From NCBI GenBank assembly GCA_035048485.1, contig CM068586.1:51760167-51824166 (forward strand): 64,000 nucleotides of DNA, given 5' to 3'. A program made the position numbers and the translations under genes. Origin of the DNA: Pteria penguin (taxonomy: Eukaryota; Mollusca; Bivalvia; Pterioida; Pteriidae). Positions 13,001 to 25,630 of this stretch are shown one piece after another. Below the pieces are notes generated by a model. It was not told where the DNA came from and made no database searches. It worked only from the letters and a program-made list of their open reading frames with translations. The first letter of the stretch is position 1, and every line of letters begins with the position of its first letter.

Positions 13001-16000
13001 ATTAGGGAATCCAAATGGTAAGCTCTTTAGTAAGTTATTTATTTTCCTTTGTATTTCTGTGTTACTCACTGTATTTCAATGTAACACAGGTATTGTCATC
13101 TGGGGTCAGTTGTTTGAAACTTTAACCACTGGTTAAGTTAAAATAGATGGTCACATTTTGTAATTAAAATGTGAAATTGGACTATTTTCAGGATGTTTTT
13201 CCTTTACATTTAGCTTTAGAACACATCTAAATATTTTATGACATCTGTTTATCTGCCCGTGTGTGGATATTTATAAGCCATTGAGCGAACCTTGTGAAGG
13301 GTGGAGACAATTAAGCTTTTGATTTTTAATTCCTTTATACAAGTTCCAAACTTTTTAACATAATGACTCTGACTCTGACTCTTGACCTTTCAATTTTATT
13401 TGCCACCAGGGATGTCAGAGTTTCACAAATAGTTTATCAAGACATAAAATAATTCATATTCTTTGTATTTATACCCATATGATTATCAACAGCACGAAAG
13501 CTCTACTGTCCAATATTCAAGAGTGGAACACCTTGCAATTGTCTACAAAAGTATGTAAAGAAAGGTATGTGAAGGTGATATTTATCTATATACAGTCGAA
13601 CTTCAATAACTCGAACGTCGAAAACTCGAAAACCCCTAGAAACTCGAAGTCACCCTACAGTCACGAGAACATTTCGAATATATTGATGTTATTTGCCTTT
13701 TCAAACTCAGACTTCTGAAACTCGAATACTCCCGAAAACTGGAAGTAATTTTCAAGTCCCAATGACAAATTTGTACTTAATTTCACCTTAGAAAACTCGA
13801 AGCATTTTACCATCGACAGAAACTCGAAGCAAATAACAGGATAGAAAGCAATATAGATTGTTTATACAGCAATTAAAATCACACGATTGTATATTACGCG
13901 TTTCATCTAGTACATTAGTAATTAAACATTCAGGGTATCATCGTTATTATCTATAGATGATTTATTTTAATTTCAACTTAAATTATACAAGCTGTAAATT
14001 TTATCTAAGATAATGAGCCAAGCTCCCGACATCGTTGAACAGTGTCAAAGCTGATAGGATGGCTTTATCTCTATGTCATGCATTTTTTATTACATGTAGT
14101 TTTATTAAATACTTAGATGATGTTTGATATGATACACATTTTAATTAAATAAATTGAGAATATTATATCGTCTTTATGCTATTTTTAGTATTACAGTAGT
14201 ATAAAACATACGTAGGTAGTAATGTTCGATCTTTCCCTCTCTAATTTCCCACAAATTTCCGCAACTTCCAAAACTCGAACCTACCGAAACTCGAAGTGAT
14301 TTCGTAGGTCCGGAGCACTTCGAGTTATCGAAGTTCAACTGCACATACAGAGCTGAGCTATATGTGTTACTTCTGTATGTAAAAGCATTCATTGTGGGTG
14401 TGGCTAGCCAAACAGGAGACGCTTACTCCTCCTTGGCACCTGGTCTCACCTCAGAATTTCAGGGGTGGGTAAATTTCCACTGTGGTACGCTGTTGTTAGT
14501 GAAATACCATAATCACTTTACACTAGTTAATTTCTTATTTTGCATTAATGTCACACTTATTCCCTTAGTAGTGTGCAAAAGTTCCCTGTGAGGGATTTGA
14601 ATTCATTGTTATTATACTTTTTTCTTGACGTTATGTGACAATGACACTTTCTACATGGTGTTGATTCATATTTATATACACAGTGCTGATCAGTTAAATG
14701 TGTATCTTCTGTATGTACGGGCATTCATGGCAGGTATGGCTAACCATTCAGGAGATGCATACTCCTCTCCGGCACCTGGTTTCACGTCTTAATTTCAAGG
14801 GTCCTTGATTGCCCGCTGTGGTACATTGTTGTTAGTCCCATTGTCACTTGACACCAGTTCCTTTCATATTCTGCGTTCATTCGTCTTGTTTCCTGCTTTT
14901 CAGCTTTGATTTTGCAGACTTTTGCTAAAAAATTACAATTAGAAATGTGTAAAGTATAAAACAAAATTTCACTCATAGAATGTTAAAGATATTGTAATTT
15001 AACCAAAGGACTTTAGAAATTTGCAATGTTTTTGTAAAGTCTGGGAATTTCAAACAAGTGTTCATTTTGTATAAAGCGTTCTTTATTGCAGGTGGGAAAG
15101 AGGAATATGATGCAAGACTTAAGAAAATATTCACATTGCACACCAAGGCTCAGAAACTTAGTAAATTAAAGTGCTACCTTGAAAAGGAATATTCCTCGTA
15201 CATAACAAATCCCAATGAAAACCAAGATTCTGCTGCTGACATGAAAAAAGAGGACTTAAACCTCAGGGTTCCACCAGCGCGATTTATGCAAGTTGAAAAC
15301 ATCAAAATGGAAAACAAGCAGCAGGACTTTGTTACCCTTGAGACAATAGAGTCCAGTCCTGATAGTCAATCGCAGAGTCTAGTCCTTCATGATTCACTTT
15401 CACCCTCTACAAATATTGTCATTGGTGATTCTGCCTCGGATATTATCCAATCACAAGTGAATTCTAAAAATTACTTCACTTCCGATTCCTTGACGCAGCT
15501 TTCTCAGCAGCAGAAAAAAGCAAATGCATGCCGTCGTAGAAGGTACTTTGAAAATGTTTTATTCCATAGAATCATTTACATGTTGTTGATTTAGGGCAGT
15601 GGATGAGGTGAGCGGTTCATTACATAACGGTCCTAGGTTTCACTCCTGTTGAGGTCATACTGGTGTCCTTTCTTTCAGATGAGACTGTAAAAACTGAGGT
15701 CCCGTGTCATGGTATTTGTGGCACATAAAAGCTCCCTCACTGCTTTGGTTGGGTCCGTTGCAAATGTATAAATTTCTGTGCAATGCATCAGACAGATGCC
15801 GTTACCATATACGTGAAATAATGGTGGGGTGACGTAAAACAATTATCAGACAATTAATTAATTGATTTAGGGTATAATATAGAATTTGTTTTAGGTTGTT
15901 GTTACATGTTTTTAGTGATTTGATATGATATTATGTTTATATGTTATTTTAAATCATTGAGGGATCTTTATGTCCTTACATTCACTATAATGACACAAAG

Positions 16001-19000
16001 CATTAGAGTTTGCTGTCTCTCCTTATCTGAAATAGGGCCTGAATCAAGCAAGGACATCTGGACCACAAATCAGCCATGCTACTAAACTGAACTATGCCCT
16101 TTACAAATATTTAAAAGAACAGGGTGGTTTTGATATATGTGCCCATGCACAGTGTTCATTTATTATTGTGTTGTTGTATGTAGGCTGTATATGTAATTCC
16201 ATACATAATACATTTCATTAAGAAATGGGAGGAGTGTTTAAGAAATAATCTGGTGGTTCAAATGGCCGGTCAATTTAGTGGTGTTGCTTCCTCCTCAAGT
16301 TTTTTAACTGTGAATTATTCCCTCCAATAGCAATTAATTGTTTAATGTATAATTTAATTTTAATATTGAAGATGTATATATTGGTGAAATATAACTTATC
16401 ATGAAAATAATGGGCTGATGATATTAATATGCTTACAGACTTGGAATGTATATCGGTATAGGTAATGGACAGAAAAGATCAAAGCTTTTCGAAACCTTTG
16501 TTCTGGAGCAGAGGGAACATCTGAAGAAAGATTTACGTCTCTGTGAAAGGGCTGTTCAAAGAGTTCTCTGCTACTCGAATAACTTCTTACACAAAAGACT
16601 GAAAACAGAAAATGTAAGAAATGAACTCATTTCTACACAGATATCTGTTATAAAATAAGGGGTATTTGGTCCACACAATATAGATAGGCTAATATAAAGT
16701 GAAGAAAGCAATATCCAAAATATGAAACCTTAAAGGTGACTATATAAGACTGTTTGTTACTAACTTCTGGTACTTGTATATTATATACACATGGCAAGGT
16801 GTATTTGATATATTCTATAGATTGAAATTTTTAAATTACAATTTTGTTTAAACAAACTGCAAAACTAATTAGAATATACGTGATACACATTTTTCCACGT
16901 TAGTAAGAAATTGTTGATTTCTACTAAGCCTGATAGCTCTCTTGTTTGATCAGAGGTTATGCAGACTACAACCCATGAAAGGTCAACATCGTAAAGGCAG
17001 CTTAATGAGCATGGAGGAGATAGCACGAACCAAATGTTGTGTAGACAACTGCTCTATGGTAAAGTAGTGTGTTATAATAAATTAGCTGGTATCTGAGTAG
17101 TCAAAATATTGTATAATGGTATAATGCCCAACAGTATGATTGAAGACATTTCCCTCCTCAGTTTGGTTTGTTTTAGATATATTTCCCTCATTTTAATATA
17201 CACTGCAAAAAAGCCCAAGTTTCAGTTTGTGGAAATCTGCCGGAAACCTTGCAGAAACATGAAGTTTTCGACAGTTTCCGGTGGTTAAAACTAGCTGAAA
17301 CTCAAGTTCCTGCAGGTTTCCATCATATACACATGGCACCTTATTCCATCACTAGTTCCTCCAAAGGTCCATGGTTGCCTCTTTTCCCCATTTCATATGG
17401 CACTTTTTCACCTTTGATACTGTTCACCATTTAGTACCATATCATTTTACTTCCCTGTCTATTTTTAGATGGCTTCAACACATCAAGCTCTTCTTAAAGT
17501 ATGGAGAGACAGAGCAAAGAAATGTCAGGCAGAGGCTAGGAGGGTGATAGCTGAAATGTTGATCCCAACAGGTATATTGCCATGGAAACCTATAAGCTTC
17601 TGCACTGAATTAGTGGCATGAGCCATACAATAAAAAACACTTGTCTAGTTATTTCACTTTACCATGATTTTTCATAAAGCAAATAGTTTTTGTCAGTTTG
17701 CAGTGATGAGTATACTATATAATTAGATAATTATCCATGCGTAAGTGTTTTACCAAGCACCAGGATTATTATTAACCTATTGAGTCTTTTCGTTAAACAG
17801 AGTTATTTCCCATTTGAGACGGTATCTGACGTAAAACAATTATGACGTCATCAATTTACTATGAAAACGTCATTTGTGGACTATCATTTCCCTGAGTTTT
17901 AGATCAGTTTCCATAGGATTTGATGACGTCATAAGTGTTTTACGTCAGATACCGTCCCAAATGGGAAGTAACTCTGTTTAACGCAAAGACCGAATATGGT
18001 GACAGTAGTCGGTCTTTTCATTACACAGAGTTACTTCCCATTTGGGACAGTGTCTGATTTGAAGTTATATGTTGTCAAATTTTATGGAAACTAGTCTAAA
18101 ACCCAAGGAAATGATGATCCAACAGGTCCATAGGAAATTTATGATTTCATAATTGTTTTTACATCAGATAGCATCCCAAATGGAATTAGTAACTCTATTT
18201 AACAAAAAAGACTCAACATGAGATAATAAGATGACAATACTCTTGTATAGTGTAATTTTGTTTGCCGCCCAGCCATTATCAAATGGAATAAGACTGGGTC
18301 GATACAAATACTACAGTGCTGTTACACATAACATCAACTCCAGCTTGATTTATAACATGCCTACAGGTTTTTACACTAGATATGTAGTATTACATAACAA
18401 TAGGATTCTACATTTTTCATGCTGTAGCATATCTAATAAGCAATATGGATTCCACATACAGTAGATCATTTTATATTTTATTTCGACTAGAGCCTTACTT
18501 GTGATATTTTTGTTGGACTTGATTTTCCAAAAGAACTATTTAAAGATGTTATATTTTAATCGATGGTCAAATCATAGGTCAGTAAAATTTTATTTTCTCG
18601 TGGAGTAATTCTTGTAAAGGACAATGTTCAGTAACCACCGAAATTGGTCTAAATGTGAAAATTAATAAGAAATTATCAGCTTTAGCCTTTACCATGCACC
18701 AAGTTATTTATGACAGTATTCTTTCCTTTCATTACACAGTTACTTCCCATTTTGGACGGTATCTGACATCAGATTTTATGGAAATTGGTTTAATATTCGG
18801 GGAATGATCCAAAAATGATGTTTCCATAGGAAATTTATGATTTCATAATTGTTGTACATAGATACCGTCCCAATTGGGAAATAACTCATGTTTGCTCGTC
18901 AGATGATACTTCCATAGATAACTTATCAGAATGTGCAGTTAACATATAGATGTACCATTCTCTTTTGGAAATAAATTCCACCCAAGATCTCTGAAAATTT

Positions 19001-22000
19001 GTGTCTTTGGCAAAATCAGCATAAAAGATCCTATATTTGGATATGAGCGCATGCAAGACCCAATGTTGAATTTCTATCAAACAACAAATGAGTCAAGCTC
19101 TATCTTAAAGTACGTTGGAAAGAAAGGTTCCTCAGGGACCCTGGTTCTTTTCGGGAAAATAAAGTCCTCACAGACAAAGAGTGGTTTGCAGTAGTATTTG
19201 AAATGACATTACTATATTTTATATTAGAATTATATTATACGAGTATATTGTACTGACATATATATATCATTATTAATATAATTGTTATAGCTGGAGTCCG
19301 ATGCAATTGCTACAAGTTCATCACCATGGTGACCGGGTTATCACGTGGTACTATATGTAGAGTGAATACACAGATGCGAGAAACAGGTGGTGACAGAGAA
19401 CCGCCAGAACATGGACTGAAGAAGAAAAAAAGGGAGAAACCCTTGCAAGCAAAAACCAAGACAGCTGATAAAGTAACAGGAACTACAAGTATGAAATTCC
19501 TCAAGCTAGTGTATTCTGTCATTAACACCCCATAACTGTCCTTGAATTAGTTGTCACATTTTTCAGTTTCCCTGGAGATGAGAGCCAACCATAGCCCAGA
19601 CTGTGGCATATGTGGCTTACAGATGAGAAGTCCTGTCCTTTGGACGGGATTGAAAATTAGCGGTCAAGCTGTTTGTCCCAAAGAACAAATGACTTTGATT
19701 ATCAATACCCTATGATGTCATTGGTTTCTTTTCATTTTCGAGATCTGTGGTCAAAGAAGATATAGTAAACATATGGGAGATTCCTCCCCTTTTTCATTTT
19801 ATGCATAAACATATATGATGCTGCTGTATGCATGCTTTGCAGGGTATCAGTTACTCTGAGTGTTTGTAATGTTTTTGAACAACAAATATGATTTTAAGAG
19901 GGCTATATTTGGACCAGACATCATAAGGTCAGGTTCAACTAATAACTCATCAAGGTCCTGTGTTTTGGGTCGGGCAAATTTCACAATATAAACCGAGGAT
20001 TTCAGTTTAAAAGTTATGGCGACAGTTTGGTTGACAACAGACAGACAGGTAAAAGAAACTGACAGAAACAAATCAACCAACAATCAGTTTTGTTTTCTGA
20101 TAATGCTTTCAGATCCTGTAAGGGATGACACTTCCCAGGGTTCTGCGGACAGGTTTGTCAGTCAAGCGGACTCTATGTTTACAGAAAATCAGTTTCCTTC
20201 AAACGTAAGTTCCATATTATTTCAGAGTTGTATCGCATGTAGAGCATGATTGCTGTGTTCTCTGTCTGTAAATTATCCTTCCATCTATCCATCTGTCTGT
20301 CAGTATGCCCTCCATCTGTGTGTCAATATGTCCCTCCCCCTGTCTGTCTGCCTGTCTATTGACATGTCCTTTCATCTTTGTGTCAATATGTCCCTTCCTC
20401 TGTCTGTCTGTCTGTCAGTATGTTCCTCTATCTTTCAATATGTCAATCTGACAGTCTATTAATATGTCCATCTGTCTGTCTATCAATATTTTCCTCTAAC
20501 TGTCAATATGTCCCTCTGAGAGTCTGTCAATATGTACCTCCCTCTGTGTGTCCGTCAATATGTCCCTCTATATATCAATATGTCCATCTATCTGACAACA
20601 TGTCCCTCTGACAGTCTGTCAATATGTCCCTCCCTCTGTCTGTCTGTCTGTCAATATGTCCCTCTATCTATCAGTATGCCCCTCTATCTGTCAATATGTC
20701 CTTCTGTCTGTCTGTGAGTTATTATGTCCCTCTGTCTATCAATCTGGTAATTCGCTGATTTCAAAATCTCTAAATGGAGTGAATATTGATGTTTGTATTT
20801 AGGTAGATCTACAGAAGCAACATTTGCTACAACTGCAGCAAACATTTGAAGAGCAGCAAAAGCAACAAGTCATGCAGCAACATCTTCTGCAACAAACACT
20901 GGCCATGGGACAGGGAGGAAATTCTGCACAGGTACGTATACATGCAATATTTAAAATGGACTTGTAATATGGTTGCTCTGTGATACGCTTTAATGACGAA
21001 GATTGTTGGTGCTTCTGAACTGAACCGAAATATAAACTTTACTGTGAAAAAAATTTGTAAATTATTCTAAAACTAAGAAGTATCTCCATCATACATAGCT
21101 ATATTCCTAGATTTGGCTCTTATGTACAGATCAGATTAGAAATGATTTTGCTCTTCAAGTAGTTTTACTTTCGATTTCCATAGTTAAAGCTTTGAGCATC
21201 ACTGACAAGACATACTAAGTTTTTGAAATATGCATATGGTGCACCAAATGAATACACTTCAGGTATAATATATTATGATATTTATTGTGGAACAAAATTC
21301 CTTAAGAGTTCCCCACGTCGGCATGAACCTCTGTTGGTATTATAAATTTATATACTGCACTGCGATATGCAAATGATTACTTACAAGCTTCTGTATGCAG
21401 TTCTCAGATTGGCTAATCAAGTAGGTCATGCTGACATAGTCTCTTATGAGGGGTTAGTAAATCTTACTACTAGCCAAGAAATTCCACACCTCTCATGGAG
21501 CCAGGTGTATTATTCACAAAATGACCTATAATAGTGTGTGTCTTAATTCTAAAAATAAGGTAACAGTTTCTCTGTTAATAGTATATTAAGCATACTATTC
21601 AGCAAGAAATTTTCAGCACATGCTTTTATAGGTCTCAAGTCTTACACTTAGACTTACCGTAAGTTTCTTTGTGAATATACATGTATGTGCAAGATCTCCG
21701 AGAAGGATTGAAATTTAGAAAGATTGAATATCTATGTAAACTCTAAGTATGTTGACAGACCTTCTCATTGGCCGAATAGGTTAAAGCCGAACCTTGAACC
21801 CTGCTGTAATCCCTCATCTCTGTCAAATGGGGATGAAGGTTTTATGCCAAATTGTTCAGATCATTTCATCTCACACAGTGTTAGAGGAACTTACAACCTT
21901 ACATCCTTAACAAAATCTAGCATGTATGGACGTTAACAGATTTAGAATTTTCGAGTTTTTTTCAGAATGTTGGGCTTATACAGCAAGTGATAGACCATCT

Positions 22001-24213
22001 CAGCGCTCAGATACAAAACTCTCAATTACAGCTGCAGAATTGCCTACAACTGGTTGCTACGGAAACCAGTTCCCAGGATCCCAGTTCAACACCTCATCCC
22101 AATTCATTAAATCCACAAATATTCACACAGCAGCCTGTCAATCAAATGGTATGATTTATAAAGCTGAATTAATTTTCTGTTACTTTATAGTGGTCCAGTT
22201 TTTGAGAAAATTGCAAAATATTTCCATCAAATTAACATCATTTGATCAAAAGCACAGCAAAAACATTAAATTTTGAATGTATCTTTGAAAGACCAAACTG
22301 CAGAAATTATTTTTGTTTTTGTGATATTTATCAATATATCGTAGCATATACATGTGTATGTACAATTCAGTTTGGTACAGTACAAAATGCCAACATGCAA
22401 CAGAAAAAATGTATGTACTCTTATTATGTCTGTCCTAAGGTTTTTCTAATTAGCCAGAAAATAAACGATTGTCAGTAATGAGATCATTAATAATAATGAT
22501 GTAGTAAACATTAAAGCATATTACTAAGTGATGGAAATGATATGAATAAAACTTTACCATACTTAGTCGAAAGTGAGTAATGTTTTGAAATGTTAACCAG
22601 ACAGAGTGAATAAGTGCAGGTTTGGATCGTGTGCAAGGCAAAGTGAAACTTCATAAATTTTTTATTTTCACATTAGTTTAATTATCTTCACAATATTGTG
22701 CTTCTTTTTTTGTGGCCTGCCAATCATAGCAGCACAAAGATAATACTTTATGCTGTCTCTCCATCTGTCTGTATCTTATGTTTATCCCAGATGACACTTT
22801 TGTTCTTTGGACACAGCAACTGTGTTGTTTATCATGTATGTAAAATTACTATGAGGAATTCTGTCCAAAAATATTCCAGTTATTTATGAGGGAGTTCTGT
22901 TTGATAGAATCTTTTAGAAAATGAAGTCTGGTACCTTGACTTAATTTTGTGTTGCTAGCAAAGCAGCACCACTGATAGATATCTGTCTGTCTCTCTTTCT
23001 CTCTCTGTCTATCTGTTTCTCTCTGTCTGTCTCTCTGTTTCTCTGTCTCTCTGTTTCTCTGTCTCTCTGCCTGTCTCTGTCTGCCTGTCTTTCTCTCTGT
23101 TTGTCTGTCTCTCTGTCTTTGACTGCCTGTCTGTCTCTGTCTGTTTGTCACTCTGCCTGTCTGTCTGTCTCTCTGTCTATCCCTCTATCTGCCTGTCTGT
23201 CTCTCTGTCTGTCTCTCTGTCTGTCTCTCTGTCAGCCTGTCTGTCTGCCTATCTGTCAGTTTCTCCGTGTGTCTCTCTGTCTGTCTCTCTGCCTGCCTGT
23301 CTGTCTGTCTCTCTGTCTTTTTGTCTGTCTGTCTGTCTGTCTCTTTGTCTGTCTGTCTGTCTGTCAGTCTCTCTGTCTGCCTGTCTGTCTTTCTGTCTGC
23401 CTGTCTGTTTGTCTGCCTGTTTGTCTGTCTCTCTGTCCCTCTGTCTGTCTCTTTGTCTGCCTGTCTGTATCTCTGTCTGTCTCCCTGTCTGCTTATCTGT
23501 CTCTTTGTCTGTCTGTCTCTCTGTCTGCCTGTCTGTCTCTGTCTGTCTGTGTCTCTGTCTGCCTGTCTGTCTGTCTCTCTGCCTGTCTGCCTCTCTGTCT
23601 GTCTATCTGTCTCTCTGTCTGTCTATCTGTCTCTCTGTCTGTCTCTATGTCTGCTTGTCTCTCTGTCTGCTGTCTGTCTGTCTCTCTGTCTGCCTGTCTG
23701 TCTATCTCTCTGTCTGTCTGTCTCTCAGTCTGCCTGTCTGTCTCTCTGTCTGTTTGTCTCTCTGTCTTTCTCTCTGGTACTAGATACACTTCTGTCACTC
23801 TGTCTCACTATCTGTGTCTGGTACCAGATACACATCTCTCTGTCTGTCTACCTGTCTGATACCAGATACTTATCTGTGTGTCACTCTGTCTCACTCTCTC
23901 TCTCTCTCTGTGTGTAGTACCCGATACTTATCTGTGTATCACTCTGTCTCACTCTCTCTCTCTGTGGTACCAGATACTTATCTGTGTATCACTCTGTCTC
24001 ACTCTCTCTCTCTTTCTTTCTCTCTCTCTCTGTGGTACCAAATACTTATCTGTGTATCACTCTGTCTCACTCTCTCAGAGTGTGGTACCAGATACTTATC
24101 TGTGTGTCACTCTGTCTCTCTCTCTCTCTGTGGTACATGTACCAGATACTTATCTGTGTGTCACTCTGTCTCACTCTCTTTCTGTCTGATACCAGATACA
24201 CATCTGAGAAAAG

Positions 24214-24278
<65 letters not shown>

Positions 24279-24682
24279 GTACCAGATACTTATCTATGTG
24301 TCACTCTGTCTCACTCTCTCTCTCTCTGTGGTACCAGATACTTATCTGTGTGTCACTCTGTCTCACTCTCTCTCTGTGGTACCAGATACTTATCTGTGTG
24401 TCACTCTGTCTCACTTTCTGTGTGTGTGGTACCAGATACTTATCTGTGTATCACCCTGTCTCACTCTCTCTCTCTGTGTGATACCAGATACTTATCTATG
24501 TGTCACTCTGTCTCACTTTCTGTGTGTGTGGTACCAGATACTTATCTGTGTATCACTCTGTCTCTCTCTCTCTCTCTGTGATACCAGATACTTATCTATG
24601 TGTCACTCTGTCTCAACCTCTTTCAGTGTGTGGTACCAGATACTTATCCGTGTGTCACTCTGTCTTACTCCTTCTCTGTGTG

Positions 24683-24740
<58 letters not shown>

Positions 24741-24863
24741 GTACCAGATACTTTTCTGTGTGTCACTCTGTCTCACTCTCTCTCTGTGGTACTAAATACT
24801 TATCTGTGTATCACTCTGTCTCACTTTCTGTGTGTGTGGTACCAGATACTTATCTGTGTGTCA

Positions 24864-24912
<49 letters not shown>

Positions 24913-25594
24913 GTACCTAATACTTATCTGTGTATCACTCTGTCTCACTTTCTATGTGTGTGGTACCATATACTTATCTGTGTATCACTCTGTCTCACTT
25001 TCTGTGTGTGTGGTACCAGATACTTATCTGTGTCACTCTGTCTCACTTTCTGTGTGTGGTACCAGATACTTATCTGTGTGTCACTCTGTCTCACTCTCTC
25101 TCTCTCTTTCTGTGGTACCTAATACTTATCTGTGTATCACTCTGTCTCACTCTCTGTGTGTGTGGTACCAGATACTTATCTGTGTGTCACTCTGTCTCTC
25201 TCTCTCTCTGTGGTACCTAATACTTATCTGTGTATCACTCTGTCTCGCTCTCTCTCTCTGTGGTACCTAATACTTATCTGTGTATCACTCTGTCTCACTT
25301 TCTGTGTGTGTGGTACCAGATACTTATATGTGTGTCACTCTGTCTCACTCTCTCTCTCTCTCTGTGGTACCAGATACTTATCTGTATGTCACTCTGTCTT
25401 ACTACTTCTCTCTGTGGTACCAGATACTTATTGGTGTGTCACTGTCTCTCTCTCTCTCTCTCTGTGGTACCAGATACTTATCTGTGTGTCACTCTGTCTC
25501 TCTCTCTCTCTCAGTGTGTGGTACCAGATACTTATCTGTGTGTCACTCTGTCTTACTCCTTCTCTGTGTGGTACCAGATACTTATTTGTATGTC

Positions 25595-25630
<36 letters not shown>

